A stretch of DNA of 64,000 nt from Comamonadaceae bacterium (GTDB lineage: Bacteria; Pseudomonadota; Gammaproteobacteria; Burkholderiales; Burkholderiaceae_C): the NCBI GenBank assembly GCA_013297875.1, contig JAAFIW010000005.1, positions 1 through 64,000 of the forward strand, in the 5' to 3' direction. The translations under genes were made by a program, and so were the position numbers. The stretch's first letter is position 1. Every line of letters starts with the position of its first letter. The notes beneath the pieces are model-generated. The model searched no databases. It was not told the DNA's origin and saw nothing but the letters and a program-made list of their open reading frames with translations. This document shows, one piece after another, positions 63,748 through 64,000 of the stretch.

Positions 63748-64000
63748 CGTGGGCACCAGCAGCTACCGCGCCGTAGACCATGTGATGGTTCGCGCGCTAA
63801 ACATTGATCGGCTGCTCTGGCTTTTCAGCAACGTGTTTGAGCTCCCAATTTCATGGCCGAAGGAAAGCAATAGCTTTGCCACATTCGCATGGGTACACGT
63901 CGGAAACACAGATCTGGAACTGTGGGCGTCCACAAACAATAAAGACCTCCCGGTTGATTGCCAACCACCGCTCATACACGGGTTCGCACTGGATCCCATG
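63748..64000 (+). CDS. VOC/glyoxalase-superfamily protein, cut by the right edge
   Basis: The frame is open from an in-frame stop at 63727-63729 to the end of the window. It reads YRAVDHVMVRALNIDRLLWL, then FSNVFELPISWPKESNSFAT and FAWVHVGNTDLELWASTNNK: the 'DHVMVR....LLWLFSNVFELPISWP' opening is typical of the VOC fold. Candidate starts are TTG 63739 or GTG 63748. The 3' end lies outside the window, so function and completeness are open. Confidence 0.65.

Overview
The window reads as a chromosomal segment of a GC-rich betaproteobacterium of the order Burkholderiales. Gene order, protein styles and the interspersed repeats point to the Comamonadaceae (Rhodoferax/Polaromonas-like); this is inferred from recognition, not from a database search. 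Coding density is high and most genes lie on the minus strand. I see no rRNA, tRNA or CRISPR array. Both edges cut genes: the left holds the tail of an IS630-type transposase, the right the start of a VOC-superfamily protein.

Layout. 1-9.2 kb is translation and central metabolism, all on the minus strand: thrS, infC, rpmI, rplT, pheS, pheT, ihfA, with a small zinc-ribbon gene and aceA (isocitrate lyase) upstream. infC needs a non-ATG (ATC) start. 9.6-17.3 kb is an accessory region: a class II aldolase, a decayed IS91-type transposase with a frameshifted tyrosine recombinase, an aldehyde dehydrogenase, a frameshifted cupin, a dienelactone-hydrolase-like protein, a GlxA/AraC-type regulator and an SDR. 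17.3-42.4 kb is mostly housekeeping: a degenerate response-regulator-like protein, a phosphoribosyltransferase, purA, hisZ, DUF2065, hflC-hflK-hflX-hfq, der-bamB-yfgM-hisS-ispG-rodZ-pilW-rlmN-ndk, rluB-scpB, rluD, bamD, a DinG-type helicase, a DUF465 protein and a PP2C phosphatase. 42.5-51.8 kb carries zapE and the 2-oxoglutarate dehydrogenase operon (sucA, odhB, lpdA), with an AT-rich lipoprotein gene wedged between odhB and lpdA and a two-domain response regulator upstream of sucA. 52-59.3 kb is a complete thiosulfate-oxidation cluster, soxR-C-D-Y-Z-A-X-B, all on the minus strand. 59.5-64 kb holds a TPR methyltransferase, a LysR regulator, a YCII protein, an SRPBCC protein, a MAPEG protein, an orphan HigA-like regulator and the VOC fragment.

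The most striking signal is two families of interspersed repeats. The first has a core like ATAGCTGCTTGAGCAATAAA followed by a CCTGGGC-type segment. It occurs about twenty times, both between genes and inside coding sequences. It supplies almost the whole signal peptide of SoxX and much of that of SoxA, overlaps the signal peptide of BamB, forms the linker between the two haem domains of SoxD, and lies inside RluB, RluD, OdhB, HisZ, a DinG helicase and probably PheT. The second is a long inverted repeat built from GAACGCAGAGGACGC-type arms, present four times. One copy sits in frame inside the start of soxD and lengthens its leader by about 50 residues. Repeat-derived sequence thus appears to have been used repeatedly as export signals and linkers.
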